Of a stretch of DNA of 64,000 nucleotides, positions 36,361-49,449 are shown in pieces. Position 1 is the first letter of the stretch; every line of letters starts with the position of its first letter. The position numbers and the translations under genes were made by a program. The DNA is from Callaeas wilsoni (Eukaryota > Chordata > Aves > Passeriformes > Callaeidae), in the NCBI GenBank assembly GCA_013398955.1, contig VWPU01003977.1:1-64000 (forward strand), given 5' to 3'. The notes below the pieces were generated by a model. That model was not told where the DNA came from, made no database searches, and saw only the letters and a program-made list of their open reading frames with translations.

Positions 36361-38073
36361 TATAGCAAGTAAGTCTCCCAAAGTGCCTGTAACTAGAGAT
36401 CTATAGCCTCTGTAAGGTATTTAGAATTATTTTCTTTATGAATATTCCTGTATGTATAGGTTGAAATACATTAATTTTGAGCTGTGTGTTTTTTTCTGGG
36501 TTAAACCATGGCCAAGCATATATCTGTTTCGGAATGGTCAAGGTGTTCTGTCCCACCACTAAATTACCTTGGAATTAAAATACATAAAAGTGGTTAGAAG
36601 CACTCAGAAAAGCAGCAGACCACTCAGATGGCTGTACTGTTTCTTCAGATCTTAGGAAAACCTTTTGTTTTTCATCTGATGGTAGAAACCTGAAAGGAAA
36701 CTCTGCAATGTCCGAGATTTTCTTTCCACACATGAATATTACTTGTCTTGCCTTTTCTTCCTTGCACAATTCCTGCTGGGCTGTACTGTACCGGCCATTT
36801 TCCTGGAAGAGGAGTCTATTAAGCCAGTCTTTGCTACCAGCAACATAACAACTCTCCTAGTTCAGGTCAGTACTCCATACAGACCAGCACCACAGCTAGT
36901 ATTTAAAAGGGGCTGAGACACAGAAGAGAAGCTATGTGCCATAGTGACAAGGTGAGGTTTGAGTTTCACTCTTTCCTAGCAGTGTTCCCCTTCTTGTGAC
37001 CAATATACACCACTTGCTCTGCAAGGACTGAGATCCAGATCACACTAGGAAATGGATTGTAAGGTGTAAGCCCGGGCATAAGCATTTAACATGAGTAGGT
37101 ATCTAAAGATGGATAGTCTCCAGCTGGATGGAACACATCTGGGGACAGGATGGGCACCAGAGTTATAACTTGGTATCTGCAGTGTGCCATTCCTAATAAT
37201 GGCCTGAACCATCTCTGGGGGAAAGTCACAACCCCTCTGGTGTGTGCTTTGCCCAACATAGAGGTAATGCTGTTGCCCAGGGAAACACAGAGCCACAAAG
37301 CAAAATGTAAACAAGTCTAGTCTGAAGAACATAAAAGGCATAACTGTATGTGCCTGAAGTAGAGACCTGGAAAGGAGCAAGATATTTTTAATCTAGATGT
37401 TTTTTTGATATTTTACCTGTTTAACAGAACTCAAAGGGTGCATTTTCCAAGTATTTGTCCACTCTCTGTGAAACTCAGGTATGCTTCTTGTATTCACAAT
37501 GCTGTTTCACAGGTTTACTGCCCAGTAAAAACAGTTTATGCTCAATTCTACATGTTTTACAGTAGATAATTCTCATACAGCTGAAATTGCTGTCAACAAT
37601 TAAGTTTATTACTGCTGTTTTATGATTGGTTTGTAAATACTTCTGAATTTCCCACATGTTAGGAATTCAGGCTGAAGTGTTTAATTTTTTTTTTTTTTAG
37701 ATTATATTCAACAGCAAGTTATGCTTGCTTCAAGAAGATTTATCAAAGGATAAGTACTTGTCTCCTCTCAGGGACAGACTGTCAGCTATGGAAAAAAAAC
37801 AAACTGTATAGGAATTTCATGTTTAATACTCAGCCAAGGAAGATAACAGATAGGGAAGTATACACTTTGTGCCAGGGTCTCACATTTTTCAGTACATGGG
37901 GAAAATATGCTTTCACATACAGTGAAAGCACAGCACATCTAAAAAAATTCTTCAGTTTGAAGACAGTCAATAAAGAGTTTGAAGCTAAGCCATAAGTGCT
38001 GAATGAAGCTGGGGTCTGGGAGGAAAATAGATAGTACCTAACTGTGTAATTAAGGTACGCACATGAGGGATGA
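36361..38073. other. Unannotated AT-rich DNA
   Basis: No recognised transposon or exon. Frames of 111 codons (minus, 37045-37380) and 133 codons (minus, 37830-38231, running into the LTR) look fortuitous. Confidence 0.5.
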
Positions 38074-38243
38074 CCTGGTGGGTTGATCCTGTCTGAATGC
38101 CAGGTGCCCACCAATGCCATTCTATCATTTCTCAACTCATCAGGGCAAAAAAGATAAAACAAAAGGCTAATGGGTTGAGATAAGAACAGGGAAAAAGCAT
38201 TCACCAACTGCCACGTGGGACAAACAGACATGACTTGAGGAAA

Positions 38244-38260
38244 TTTATTACCAATTTATT
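38244..38260 (-). terminator. Paired LTR poly(A) signals
   Basis: Two AATAAA hexamers on the minus strand (38260-38255 and 38249-38244), about 170-185 bases before the LTR 3' edge. Confidence 0.55.
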
Positions 38261-38562
38261 ATAAAATCAGAGAAGATTAATAAGAAATTAAACTAAAACA
38301 GAAAAAGAAAAATTAAAATTAAAAAAAAGAAGTAAAATGAAGCTCCCACCCCTCCCTTCTTACTAGGCTTAACTTTATTCCTGATTCTCTCCCTCATCCC
38401 CACCAGTGGTTCAGAGAGTCGAGAAGTGAGGGCTCTGATCAGCTCACACATGCTGTCTCTGTCTCTGCTACTGCTTCCTCCTCGGGTGGAAGAGTCCTCA
38501 CATTCCTCCCCTGCTCCAGTGCAGGGCCCTTCCCATGGGAGATAGTCCTGTATGGACTTCTC

Positions 38563-38797
38563 CAATGTGAGTCCTCCCCAAGGGCTGCAGTTCTTCACAA
38601 ACTACCCCAGCATGGCTTTCCTGTGGGGCAGCAAGTCCTGCCAACAAACTTGCTCCAGCATGGGCTGCTATCTCCATGGGTCCACAGGTCTTGCCAGGAA
38701 CCTACTACAACATGGATTTTCCATAGCGTCTCAGCCTCCTTCAGGCAGCCACCTGCTCTGGTGTGCGGTCCTCCGGGGGTTGCAAGTGGATTTCTGC
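38563..38797 (-). repeat. Degenerate ~50-bp tandem repeats inside the LTR
   Basis: About five successive units, each roughly 45-52 bp, share the pattern CCAGCATGG..., CCATGGG-like, then CAG...CTTGCCAGGAAC or a variant. Boundaries by eye fall near 38563, 38608, 38655, 38707 and 38758. Confidence 0.6.
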
Positions 38798-39172
38798 TCC
38801 CCCTTGGGCTTCTGTGGGCTGCAGGAATGCAGACTACCACACCATGATCTTCACCAAGGATTGCAGGGGAATCTCTGCCCCAGCACCTGGAGCACATCCT
38901 TTTCCACTGACCTTAGTATATGCAGGGCTGTTTCTCACTCTCCTCTCCTCTGGCTCCAATTGCTACTATGCAACAACTTTTTTCCCCATAAATATGTTAT
39001 TCCAGAGTCACTACTTCTGGCAATGAGAGGCACAACCAGTGCAGCAGCGGTTTGCCTTGGAGCCATCTGGCGCTGGCTCTATCAGATATGGGGAAAGCTG
39101 CTAGCATCTATTCAAAGAAGCTGCCCTTTTCACCCTCCCTGTACCAAAATTATGCCATGCAAACTCAATATG

Positions 39173-42100
39173 GAAGAATTAATAGTGCACACGCCACTTT
39201 TCTCTAGCACTTTTCCTTGCTTTACTTTACTTAATTGTCCCGTAATGCAATTGTGTGGTAATTAATAAATATCTGTATGAGTCCAAGGCTTGCATCCTTC
39301 CCTTGGTGGTTGTGAGTAGACATCTCTGCCTGATTTTCTATATGCCACCTGTCATTACTCTTTATATGAAGAAATTGTGGTACTTCAGTGGTAAAACTTG
39401 TCTTTACATAGCTAGAGGTTGGTTTTACTTGTGATATCTTCAGCCTTCAGTGCATTTTCTACAGTAGTGCTGGAGAAATATAGCAGAACATACCATGCTT
39501 GAAGATTGCTCTCAGTTTATCTCTAAGAAACACTGGAAAATGCATCCAAAAGTCGAGGGAATAAGAGTATTTGAATAATTTTGTAGCTTGCATGCTTCTA
39601 TGCTATCCATTGTGAATGATTTTTGCAGACACAGAGCCCTTAGTTCAACAGTTTCATTGAAATCTGAACACACTTCTAGTTAAGCTTCTTCTACAGCTTA
39701 GAAGAAGACAATACTGGAAAGGTGTTTTTGCTGGGTGCATTTCTGTGCTGTATTTACCATTTTATTTAAGTTTCTTCAGCATATTCAGAATTATTTCTGT
39801 GATACTTCATTTTAATATGGGATTCTTTCTCACTCATACTATTCCTTTGTCAATACCAAGACATGGTACAACATCTATGAATTTAAAGTCAGACTACCTA
39901 TCTAGACTCAGTCAGCAATGTAGCGTCGCAATAAAATTTGTACAAAGCTACCCTTCAGAAGATTTATAATACGGTAGCATTATCACAACATTTATGAAGT
40001 TTCTGGGCTGGTTCATCTTCTTTCCTCAGAAAGAGGGACTGTTTCTCATCATAGTGTGAAACTGCATGACTTTGGAGAAGAAATACTGCCCACTACTAAA
40101 GATAAAGCAGTTAACTGACAACATTTATTCCAGGTATAATATAGCAGTCTCACTTTAGTTGTTATTATTATAAGTAATCAATTGAAAAATATTGACAAAT
40201 ACTGAAAAGTATTTACATGTAGAGAGAATCTTGGATTATATGGAAATGAGAAAATTTGTAGCAAGTACTAGACAATGCCATTAAGAGATTTTTTTCCCTG
40301 TGCAACACAGAAGCTGATATCAAAGGAATGAAGTGAGAGTTTGATTTGCTTTCAGTGTGATACATTGGCAAGAAATTTGATAAAATATTGTAGAGATCTT
40401 TTTAAACACCTCAGCTTTATTCCTGGGAATGCAATGTTGAAGTTATGGCATTCACAAAAGCACTGACACTCAGCTCTATAGATATTGTTAAAAATATGAA
40501 TCTAGTTAGCAGTAGATATTTTTTCTTCACGTCTCCTTCATCCTAAGGTGTGTGGTGCCAAATGCACTCAGTATATCAGAGGGATAGTCAGGGATGAAAT
40601 TAGCTCTCTTTTTGTGCTACTTAGTCACCTGTGCATTTCATCTCCCATATTACCAATGTTTTAATGTTCTCAAACCACTTAGAAGTGGCCCTTAAAATGA
40701 TCCTTAAAGAAAAGCCAGTGAAAACATTTAATAAATTGTATTGAAATGATCATTAGTACAGAAAGGCGAAAGTACTAGAGCTGAACCCATAAATATCAGA
40801 CTTTAATATACAAGTATGTACGTATCTACACGCAATTTGTAGAGAGAAAAATATACATCTCATTTCTTCCTTATCTTAGTGTTTTTATTTATAGCATTCG
40901 ATGGGTAGATTCCTCAGTCAACTTGAAATAACTAAAAGAACAATTAGTCTCATTATTTCTTTCCTAAATAACTATAGAATAAGGCAGCCAGAAGTTTGCT
41001 GGTGGTACAGAGGATGGCTAAATTATTTGATTTTTCTGGGTAGAAACTATCCAAGGAACACCATAAGTCCTTGAAAACATACTGTATGGAATTCCTTTTG
41101 CTTCATTAGAAGGAATTAAAGGCATTGGTATCATGTCTATAACTGCTCAAACACCTTGACTTCAGTAATTAACATTTTTCTACTCTTTTCATCCAACTGG
41201 AAAAACCAGAAATCTGCTTTAGCAGGATCAAGACTGATTGTATTTCTTACATTTGGAAATCCTTGTTACTGTTAGGATGCACACTTGGAACTTCAAGTGT
41301 CAGAGAAGAACTCAGAGGAAATTATTTAAAGTGAATTCATTACTTAATTTAAAAGGGAGTTATAAATTTCTATAAGAAGATGAATACTTTCCTCACTAAC
41401 TATCTGGTTTTGATTTCAGGTGTCATGAGCTCTGTCTCTTTCAGGATACAAGCAGCCAACTTTAAGAAAAGTGATATATCTCCATAGCCTCTGTGCAACT
41501 TTTTAAGTTCCCTGAACACAGCAAGACTACTACAAGACTAGGCTGAACTCATGTGGGACCATCAATTGTATGTAACACTGTCTAGCTTTTAATAAGGACT
41601 TCCATAAAAAGCAGACTCTCCCCCACTGCCCTAACTTAAGCCAACACATGGAATGTATGGTGTTAATAAATACATTATGATATTTTGGGCCAGGTTTGGG
41701 TGGGGGAATCATGTGAAATTCATAAGAGATTAATTCTGTAGTACAGATAACTGGTTCTGAAGTTTAAATCTCAATTAATTCGCACTGTATGTGGTTGGAG
41801 TTTGTGAATATAGATGATGAGAACTTTAGCCTAGTTGCAGTACAGCATTTTGTTAGATATAAGATTCAAAACTGAAATATCCTTAGAACTCATGGCTTTA
41901 TTTTCAGAGTATATTCTCTGTTTGACCTTGATTTTTGATTCCTAATGTTATCACAGTTTGGCAACTTCTAGTGAAAGATCTGTGTGACTGGAAAGCAAGC
42001 TATAAGAGTTCACATTTTAAAAAGCCATTTTAAAATGGGCAATATTTATCTAAACTTCATTTAGATGCGAACACTTTCAGATAATGGAATTGTCTGTAGC

Positions 42101-43400
42101 AGTGTTTGCTATCATTTACTGAGTGTACTCGTGTACTGTATGGGAAGCTGTGGGTTTAGAGATGTGACACATTGTTAATTGTAATATCCTCTGTTTAGCA
42201 AGGTCTGGTAGTTGCAAGCTGACTGTGGAATCAAGGAGGTGCAACAGTCTGCTAAACATTACTTATTTGCTGAGCTGATTGAGTAACCTGATAATGCACA
42301 GGAAATGCATGATCTGATATAGAGAAGTTAGCCATGATTCTTATGCTCCTATTTTCGAAGAAACTTTTAGGTGAGAGTGCACTACAGAATTATGTAACCA
42401 ATGAAGACAACATAAAAAGAACAACTGCCTAAACCTGTAATGCAAAGAGTATGGAATAAAAGCAAGATGACCAAAAATTCTTTTTGGCTGATGTTTGACA
42501 GTTTGATATTTGTTAAATACTTTATACAAATATTAAATTCTACATATATGCACAAGGTATATCTAATCTGGCTTCTTCTGGTAATCACTAAGTTACTTAC
42601 CGTAACAGTCATTGACCATCAAACACTTCCCACTCTCTAGCAATTTCCCATTCTCTAATTTTTTGTAAAAGGAGTCTGTTGTAAGAGCCAACTCTACTCC
42701 ATCCCAGATAAGAGTATCTTCATTCTAGCACCCAAGGGCATGTTTACTTGGCTGCATGCACACCATTGCTGCCACATACCTCTTTTCTTTGAGTCACCTT
42801 AGAGCTAGCTTCACCCTGGAGCGTCTGTGGGGACACTGGCATGAGAAGAGAGCAGAGTGTGGCTGTGTGTTACTACATTCAAATGATTTGCTCCATGGAA
42901 GACCTGTAGTGAGTTGGGGATAGACAGCTAATCCCCACTTCGGAGTTGAAAAATAGGAACAGGGAAAGAACAAGGCCATTTCTCAAATATGATCACATAT
43001 TCCTGCTGAAGTCAGTGTAAGGTTTTTGTTTCAACAGGCTGTTTTCTCTCAAGCCTGTTGATTTAAATTTTTGGAACATTGGACCATGCAGTCTGCATGT
43101 TAACCTAGTTTTACAGAAACAAATGGATAACTCTAAATGTGATTAATCTGAAATCTATGGAGCTCCACAACCAAGAAGTTACAGAGGAACTATAGGATTT
43201 TCAGAAGTCTCATTGTTTTTTTTTTTTCCCCTTTACTTATGAAGCAATAAAACAGTGAACTATTGAAACTGTTGTATCTGGAATCCACTAGATTGCTATT
43301 ACCAGCTATATCAGGCTACTGTCTCAAAAGAATGATAAATATTAATGAGAAAATAAATGAGAAAAACTAAAACATGCAAACAAATTATAGTCTGCGATAT
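39173..43400. other. Unannotated AT-rich DNA
   Basis: About 4.2 kb with no recognised transposon. Includes a 14-bp palindrome CCATTTTAAAATGG near 42023 and a 10-bp-arm hairpin at 43031-43061. No exon-like frame seen. Confidence 0.5.
43031..43061. repeat. Hairpin with 10-bp perfect arms
   Basis: TCAACAGGCT and AGCCTGTTGA flank an 11-base pyrimidine-rich loop. Confidence 0.75.
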
Positions 43401-43457
43401 TTGACATGATGATCTTGGAGATCTTTTCCAACCTTAATGATTCTATAATTCTATGAA
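43401..43457 (+). mobile_element. CR1 3' tail fragment
   Basis: GATGATCTTGGAGATCTTTT, then CCAACCTTAATGATTCTATA and ATTCTATGAA, is the CR1 3' end with its short terminal tandem repeats. Only the last 57 bases of the element are present: an extreme 5' truncation. Confidence 0.85.
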
Positions 43458-44442
43458 TATTTTTGTTAGGTTAATTTTAACACCAAATAATAGTTAAAGC
43501 AGCAGGTTTAGTATCAAGTTCACCTTTGTACCCATGTTGCAAACATTGCTAAAATCAGGTCTCATATAAATGTGGGGTGTAAATTATTTTAGGTAAGTGA
43601 CACTTGTAATGATATCATAAGGATGGTATTTATGGCAATTAATGGAGATTATTTTAAATGGGAAGCAATGGTGATAACCTGGTTGTGCTAAAAACATCAG
43701 GTGATTTTCCCTCAAACTGAGTAACATGGGCATGCCCAGTGTGAGGGCATGCCACCGAAGTGGGGTAAAGGACACTGACTGCCACAGAAGGCAGGACCTT
43801 GATGAGAATAAGCTTAGTGTCAGTCTGAATAAATACGACATTCATTGCCAGGCCATGGATGTGCTTGTATAGATCTTATGGTATCTGTTATTAGAATAAA
43901 TAGTGAGAGAGAAAGCAAATGATCTGTGCAGGTCATGCGGCTGTATGGTAAAAATATTGGCATTCTTTAACAATTTCTTTGTGTTTGTTCATCCCTTGCG
44001 AAGGCAGACAAAAGACAACAGATTTTTCTACACCCTATTAATTTTTTTGGGGAAGTACACATTTTGTCACATTCATCTTGACATTTACATCTTCCACTCT
44101 GCCTGGAGGCAAGGAGATAATTTTCTATGGTGTCTGGTCTCTTTTTGAATTGAAATACTTCTCTACCTCTTTCATGTAATGCCTTAATAAGTTTATATCA
44201 CAATCCTTTTCATGTAGTAGAATGCATTTGATCTCCAAGAAATTTATCCCTCAGTACCTCTGACTAAAAAAAGTAAAATCTAGATACCTTTTGAAGAATT
44301 GTTCTGCTTTGCTGAAAAGTAAATGGAAGTTTTTGAAAATTAGAGCTCTAACAGCTTATTGCTATGAAGATATATATCGATATACCTCTGTGTATGTGTG
44401 TGTGTGTTTACGGGGAAGAGAGTTTTACAATTGTTACACTGG
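43458..44442. other. Unannotated AT-rich DNA
   Basis: Holds a GGGCATGCC duplication near 43729-43755 and a (TG)n stretch at about 44389-44407. No exon recognised. Confidence 0.5.
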
Positions 44443-44447
44443 GAGAT

Positions 44448-44869
44448 TGTCCTGGTTTAAGAATGGTTCTCTCCAATTTAGTTCTCCAAACGGCAAAGAT
44501 CACATGTTAAGATAAGAACAATTTACTGGAAAAAGCAATGAGATAAGAAAACAAACAGTGACAACAATAATATTAATAACAAAAGTGTACAAAAGAGAGA
44601 GTGATTCCCACAAAAATGCTCACTGATCTTGACCCAACCATAGCCATGCCACCCCATTATTCCCTCTGTCTCAGGACTAGTGTCCTGCTTCCAAGACTTC
44701 TGTGTCCATCATGCTTGCTTGACTGGAAGAAGCCGCTTGTCCCTGGAGGAGAATCCCTTCCCCCGCCTCTGGCAATGGTGTGAGGTGGAATAGAATAACC
44801 TCAACGTCCTGGCCATGCCCCCTCCTGACTACTGCAAAAATGAACCCTGTTCTGGCCAGAACCAAAACA
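44448..44869 (-). mobile_element. Solo ERVL-type LTR, TSD GAGAT
   Basis: The 422-bp insert starts TGTCCTGGTTTAAG and ends GCCAGAACCAAAACA, with exact 5-bp flanking duplications GAGAT (44443-44447 and 44870-44874). The minus strand is taken as sense: it reads TGTTTTGGTTCTGGCC at the 5' end, then a TTGTTATTAATATTATTGTT region, a CAGTAAATTGTTCTTATC poly(A)-signal-like segment, and CTTAAACCAGGACA at the 3' end. This order matches a common passerine LTR family that I recognise. No internal region is present. The exact duplication suggests moderate age. Confidence 0.9.
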
Positions 44870-44874
44870 GAGAT

Positions 44875-47800
44875 CTCGCTGTTAGAGTACAAAAAATGGA
44901 TTGACAAGACATATTGTTCAATGGGGTACACTTTTCCCACATTGCTACCAATGTATTAGAATAGTTTTGTAGAGTAAAATGGACAAATTCTAGCTAGCAA
45001 TGTTCAGAAGACCAATTAGCTCTATTAATTATTCTAATCCAGAAGGCTATGAAAGGTGAAAGAGGTAGAGAGTGATAGAAAGAAATAGGAAGACAGGTGC
45101 AGGGGGCTGGGAAACAGAGTGTGAGAGAGATTAGGTAGAAAGATAGTCACCACCACATGAATCCCACCATATCCCTCTGGTCCTTCTTCACTCAGGTCTT
45201 CTCAGTAATGGAGTTTCCAGAGCTGCTCTTTTGAAGGCACCACACTGATATAGTACAAGTCCCAGGTATCCATGGGGCATAGATGCTGTTCCCAACAGCT
45301 TGGGCTAGCATGTGTATAAGAACTTGCTTCCTTCCCCAGTTTGCCACAGTGTGAATTTTTGTCAGGATAGGTTACGCAGGTCTGCCTCACCAGGCCAGGA
45401 ATTAGCATCTTCCTGTTTTTGCCATCTATGCTTATCTCAAGTTCTCACAATGGGAATTCTTTGTCTAGTAGCTTATCTTATAGGAATTCTCTTCTGTGTC
45501 TTTGACAGTGTTTTGAGACATATAACTACATTCTATTACAGCAAAAAGGCTGTGCTCTGCTAAAGTACATGTGCACAAAGCTTATAGACTGCTTTGTCAT
45601 TTGCACTGAGGGTGAGTACAGGAACTATCACTACTGGAATACTACATAGAAAAAAAGCAACAGTGAGCAAAATTATACAATTTTTCTGTTCTAGGGAATG
45701 ACTCTCCTTCCATGTGTCCTGTTCTACATCTCACAATTCTGGAAGAGACAAAACTGATGAAAAAAAGAAGTAGAAATGCAGTTGGACCTATATAACACTG
45801 AGCTTTTCATTTGGGGGCTGCCAAGGTTATGATAAACATGACAGAATCTTCCATGGAGAATCACTCATCAAATATTATCTCATCTAGTCCAGGAAAATGC
45901 AAACTTTGAAAGAGGATGTCCTTGTAAGAGGAGATGATTGATTTATTTGAGGTCATGCATTGACTTTGAAACTTCGCCACTGGTAATTACTGGAAGACAC
46001 AAATTTTGCCACATAGTCCCATAGTTTTATTAGAGCTTTGTGCTCAGTTGTGGCCTTTTTTAGAAATTGTGGAGAACTTGATTTGCATGTGGATAAATGC
46101 CACAACTCAGTCTAGGGACTACAAGGTTTATTAATTAATATTGTGAATGAAAGGCTGTTTTTCAGAAAAATAAAAACTTTTTGTTGGATATAGTTTGTTT
46201 ACTTTTTCCCTCCAACATTAGAGCCTTTTGCTTTGCACTGTTTTGTGTGCAAGTACTTTTAGCCTTTAGGTATCTAATCTATATTTTATAGTCTGTGAGT
46301 TTGATGCAGTCAAATCTATGGCCTTGTTCAGTGCCTGCAGAAGTCAATGAGAAAATCGGCTCCAGAGGGCTTGGAATAGCGTACAGAGGCATTTAGCAAC
46401 CAGACAATTAGCTGTTGTTCTCTTTCACCAAATCATGTATCAAAAGACTGTGGGAAAATTTCTGATTCCATTTAAATCACTGTGAAAATTCACTAGGACC
46501 AAAATTTGACTCAGTGTAAATCAGATATGAGATAAAGAAAGAATAATGAAGAGAAAGAACAGCAACACACAGCTTTGTGTATAGCACTGGTAACCATTTC
46601 AAAGCACTAGCCAAGCAGTTATCTCACTTCTCTACTGGAAGAAAAGAAGCACTAAGAATATGTGGTGGTTTTGTCCAATCCATGAGAGTTGTATCAGCAT
46701 GTAAAAGGACTACAAACTTTGTTTCTGCCCTTGTCTGTAATAATTTGTACTCCTAAAATTTTTGAAACTTTTCCAAGAGTTTCTTAAGAAAAAAAAAGTC
46801 ATAAAGTATTTGCTGACTCTGCCCACTTTTTCAGTTGTACACCCTTGAGATATGTTAATGAGGCTAGTACGTTGGTATGTTAAATGGAGGTTTGAAGAAT
46901 ATGAAGAGCAGTAAGTCTGCATGATTGTGGTATATTGAAATTCAATCCTGTTTGAGGAGAAAGGATGAATCAGTGCACAAATCATTTAATTAATGAACAC
47001 AAAATCTTTACAACGAAAGTTGGACTTTAAAATAAAAGAGAATGCTTTAGAGAAAGAAAGAGAGATTTAACTCCTAAATGCATTTCTATTTGGAGTTCTT
47101 TCAAGATCATCTCTGAGGATCTAATGTCAGCACTGCTACAACTTCAAAACTCATTTCTTCTGCCTGTTGTGATGTTTTAAAACTGTACTTTTAAATTCAA
47201 AACGAGGAAATGTAACCTCTCAGTTGTAGCTTCTCTTTTATTGAACTAAAGGCTTAAATGTCGCAAGGGCAGCAATTATGCCATCCAAATCCATCATGAC
47301 AGAATTCTAGGGGTAGAGGTGAAGTAGGCTGGAAAAACACAAGAAATATCAAAAGCAGCATAAATTTTATTCCATTTATTTCTGTATTCTTCCATGGGTT
47401 TTTTGGGGACCTTCGGATTTAGAAAACTGTCTTGCTGTTACTTTTCCCTTGGGACAATTATACTCAATTAAGGTAGGAAATGAATTTTGGGACAATAGCC
47501 GTACAGTAATATTCACTAATAGGCATGCCACATATTCATAGTCATATTTTTGGTGCAGATCTTGAAAGAGCTAGTATTTTCTTTAGAAGTTGATTTTATT
47601 AGAACTTACTTTTTCTAGGTGACCTTTTTGTTTAGTCAGGACAAGTTACTTATAAATATTTTGAAGCACATTGGACAGAATGAACAATATTATCGACCAT
47701 ATTAATTTTAGAAGAAACTTATTTCAATGCTTGTGGCAAATTAAAAATATGCTACTGTCTTTGCAGGGATGACACACAAATTAGCTCTCTTCAGGTGATT

Positions 47801-48040
47801 AATCTTATTCCTTTTGATAATTTCTGCACAAAAAAGCATGGTTTGTAAAAATTGGAGCCTACAAGCAGTCAATGGGTCTAGGATACTGTAGAGCTGTAGG
47901 GTACAAAAAAAACATCCTCACAATATATAATTTAATATATTAAACAAAACTTATCTCACTTCTACTCATTGTAAGAAAGAAAAATAATAGTGGTCATTAT
48001 GAGAAAAAACCAATAGTAATTAGTTAATCAGATGGGACTA

Positions 48041-48075
<35 letters not shown>

Positions 48076-48504
48076 ATAAAAAAATTGGCTAGAGTAGAAT
48101 GAGAAATGTGATGGACCTTCAAGAATACTGGAATTCTGTGTGTCACTTACTCCATGATTTCAGCATCACCAGAAGGTACTCTTATTTAAATTACTTGCTG
48201 TATGGGATCTTTAATGATGTCAATGGAAAATACTCAACTTCTCAACTCAACTTCCATTTTTGGGGAAGTAATATTTTTGTAATTTTGAAGTGTGAAAGAA
48301 TTCCTCTAAGTCTTACCTGAACTGAAATCACAGCTTTCAGGACTCAATAGTGTCTCAACATATTTTCTTGTTTGTTGCTGCCCTTCAAGTCAGGCTATGA
48401 CTGAAATAGCCATTGCTTCATGGTGACAATACGCAAGGCAGCCTCAGTGATTTGTTTTCATTGTGTTCTGAACCTCTCAGCCAACCTTCCCATCTGAGCA
48501 CAGA
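44875..48504. other. Unannotated DNA with purine-rich patch and microsatellite
   Basis: A purine-rich patch at about 45050-45150 and more GC-rich sequence to about 45450 might be a decayed LTR, but no TG/CA ends or target duplication were found. The rest is AT-rich with no exon, apart from the microsatellite at 48041. Confidence 0.4.
48041..48072 (+). repeat. (TATC)8 microsatellite
   Basis: Eight uninterrupted TATC units, flanked by TATATA-like sequence. Confidence 0.95.
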
Positions 48505-48701
48505 GAGAAGGGTTATAGGATTGTTGAGGTTTGAAGGGATCTCTTTAAGTCACCCGGTCCAGCCCCTCTATTCAAGCGTGGAAAATGAGAGCTGGTTGTC
48601 CAGGCTCATGTCCAGGTGACATTTTACTGTCTCCAGGGATGGAGACTCCACAACAGCTCTGGGCAACCTGCACCAATATTTGGTCGCCCTCACGAGCACA
48701 C
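48505..48701 (-). mobile_element. CR1 3' end fragment abutting an LTR
   Basis: Plus-strand blocks TATAGGATTGTTGAGGTTTG, TTAAGTCACCCGGTCCAGCC, GGGATGGAGACTCCACAAC and TCTGGGCAACCTGCACCA are the antisense of a CR1 3' end, so the element points to the minus strand. It stops at the LTR border (48702). I see no continuation of CR1 beyond the far end of that LTR. Confidence 0.85.
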
Positions 48702-49441
48702 TGTAGCGAAATGTGTGAAGGAACAAGTGCTCATCTGCATCACTGAAGTGCACACTCCCAAAAATTCCTTCTGGATTTCAGGAAATTGGACTGGGAGTTA
48801 AATCGTGTGAGAATTTGAGATATGATAAAGGTGGGACTGTTGTCCAATTATCTCATGTCTATGGTGATGTAACTCCTTGGGGAAGAAGAATGTATCCACC
48901 ATAAAAGCCAAACACTGCAGCTGTGTTGAAAATCAGCTCTGGCTGGATCCAGGGTAGGGGAGGCCACAGCCCACACACTCATTTGCAGATGCCAGATTTG
49001 CACACACACTCTCCCACAGCTGAGTTGAGGGAGGAGAGTTTTCGGTTGTGTGATGGTGAAGCCTCTGGTCCGCATAAGACAGAGGGGATGAAGACCCACC
49101 CCTGGAGGCTATAAGCAGACACTGTGGAGACGGAATGGTGCTTTTTAAAATGCCAGTTGTCCTCCCTTACACAAACTGGCTCAGTTGTAAAACTCACAAC
49201 CACCCTGGGAAGGTCACATTCACACAGAATATTCCCATTAGAGGCAGTCATCACATCTTAGAACGTGTCATAAACCACGGGAGAAGCCCAAAGCGCCTCC
49301 CAGAGTCATTCCTGAGGCTTTCCACCAGAGGGCTGTGCGTGATTCAAGTGTTGCAACGGATCCAGAGTCTGTTGCAAGAAACAGCGTAAAACCTTCTCCC
49401 TCCAGAGGAGATGCTTGGGCATTCCCATGTGTACCTGAACA

Positions 49442-49449
49442 TATATTAA
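49442..49449 (+). promoter_or_regulatory. LTR TATA-like box
   Basis: TATATTAA in the position expected for a U3 promoter, about 200 bases ahead of the poly(A) signal. Confidence 0.45.

Larger units (their letters stand above)
38074..39172 (-). mobile_element. Solo ERVL-type LTR with internal repeats
   Basis: On the minus strand this follows a widespread avian ERVL-type LTR as I remember it. The start resembles TGTATTGGGTTTGCATGGCA. A TATA-like TATTTATG follows at about 38996-38988, then a U3/R body with degenerate tandem units of about 50 bp. Two AATAAA signals lie at 38260-38255 and 38249-38244. The end near 38074 parallels TCAACCCACCACA. The flanks GATGA (38069-38073) and GAAGA (39173-39177) match at 4 of 5 bases, consistent with an eroded 5-bp duplication. 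No gag/pol sequence is next to it, so it is a solo LTR. A 237-codon frame on the opposite strand (38552-39265) is a shadow. Confidence 0.8.

Noticed and set aside
37830..38231. 133-codon minus-strand frame
   Set aside because: Overlaps the 3' part of the LTR and runs into unrelated flank; no domain.
38552..39265. 237-codon plus-strand open frame, the longest in the window
   Set aside because: It lies almost entirely on the antisense strand of the ERVL-type LTR at 38074-39172 and reflects its GC-rich repeats.
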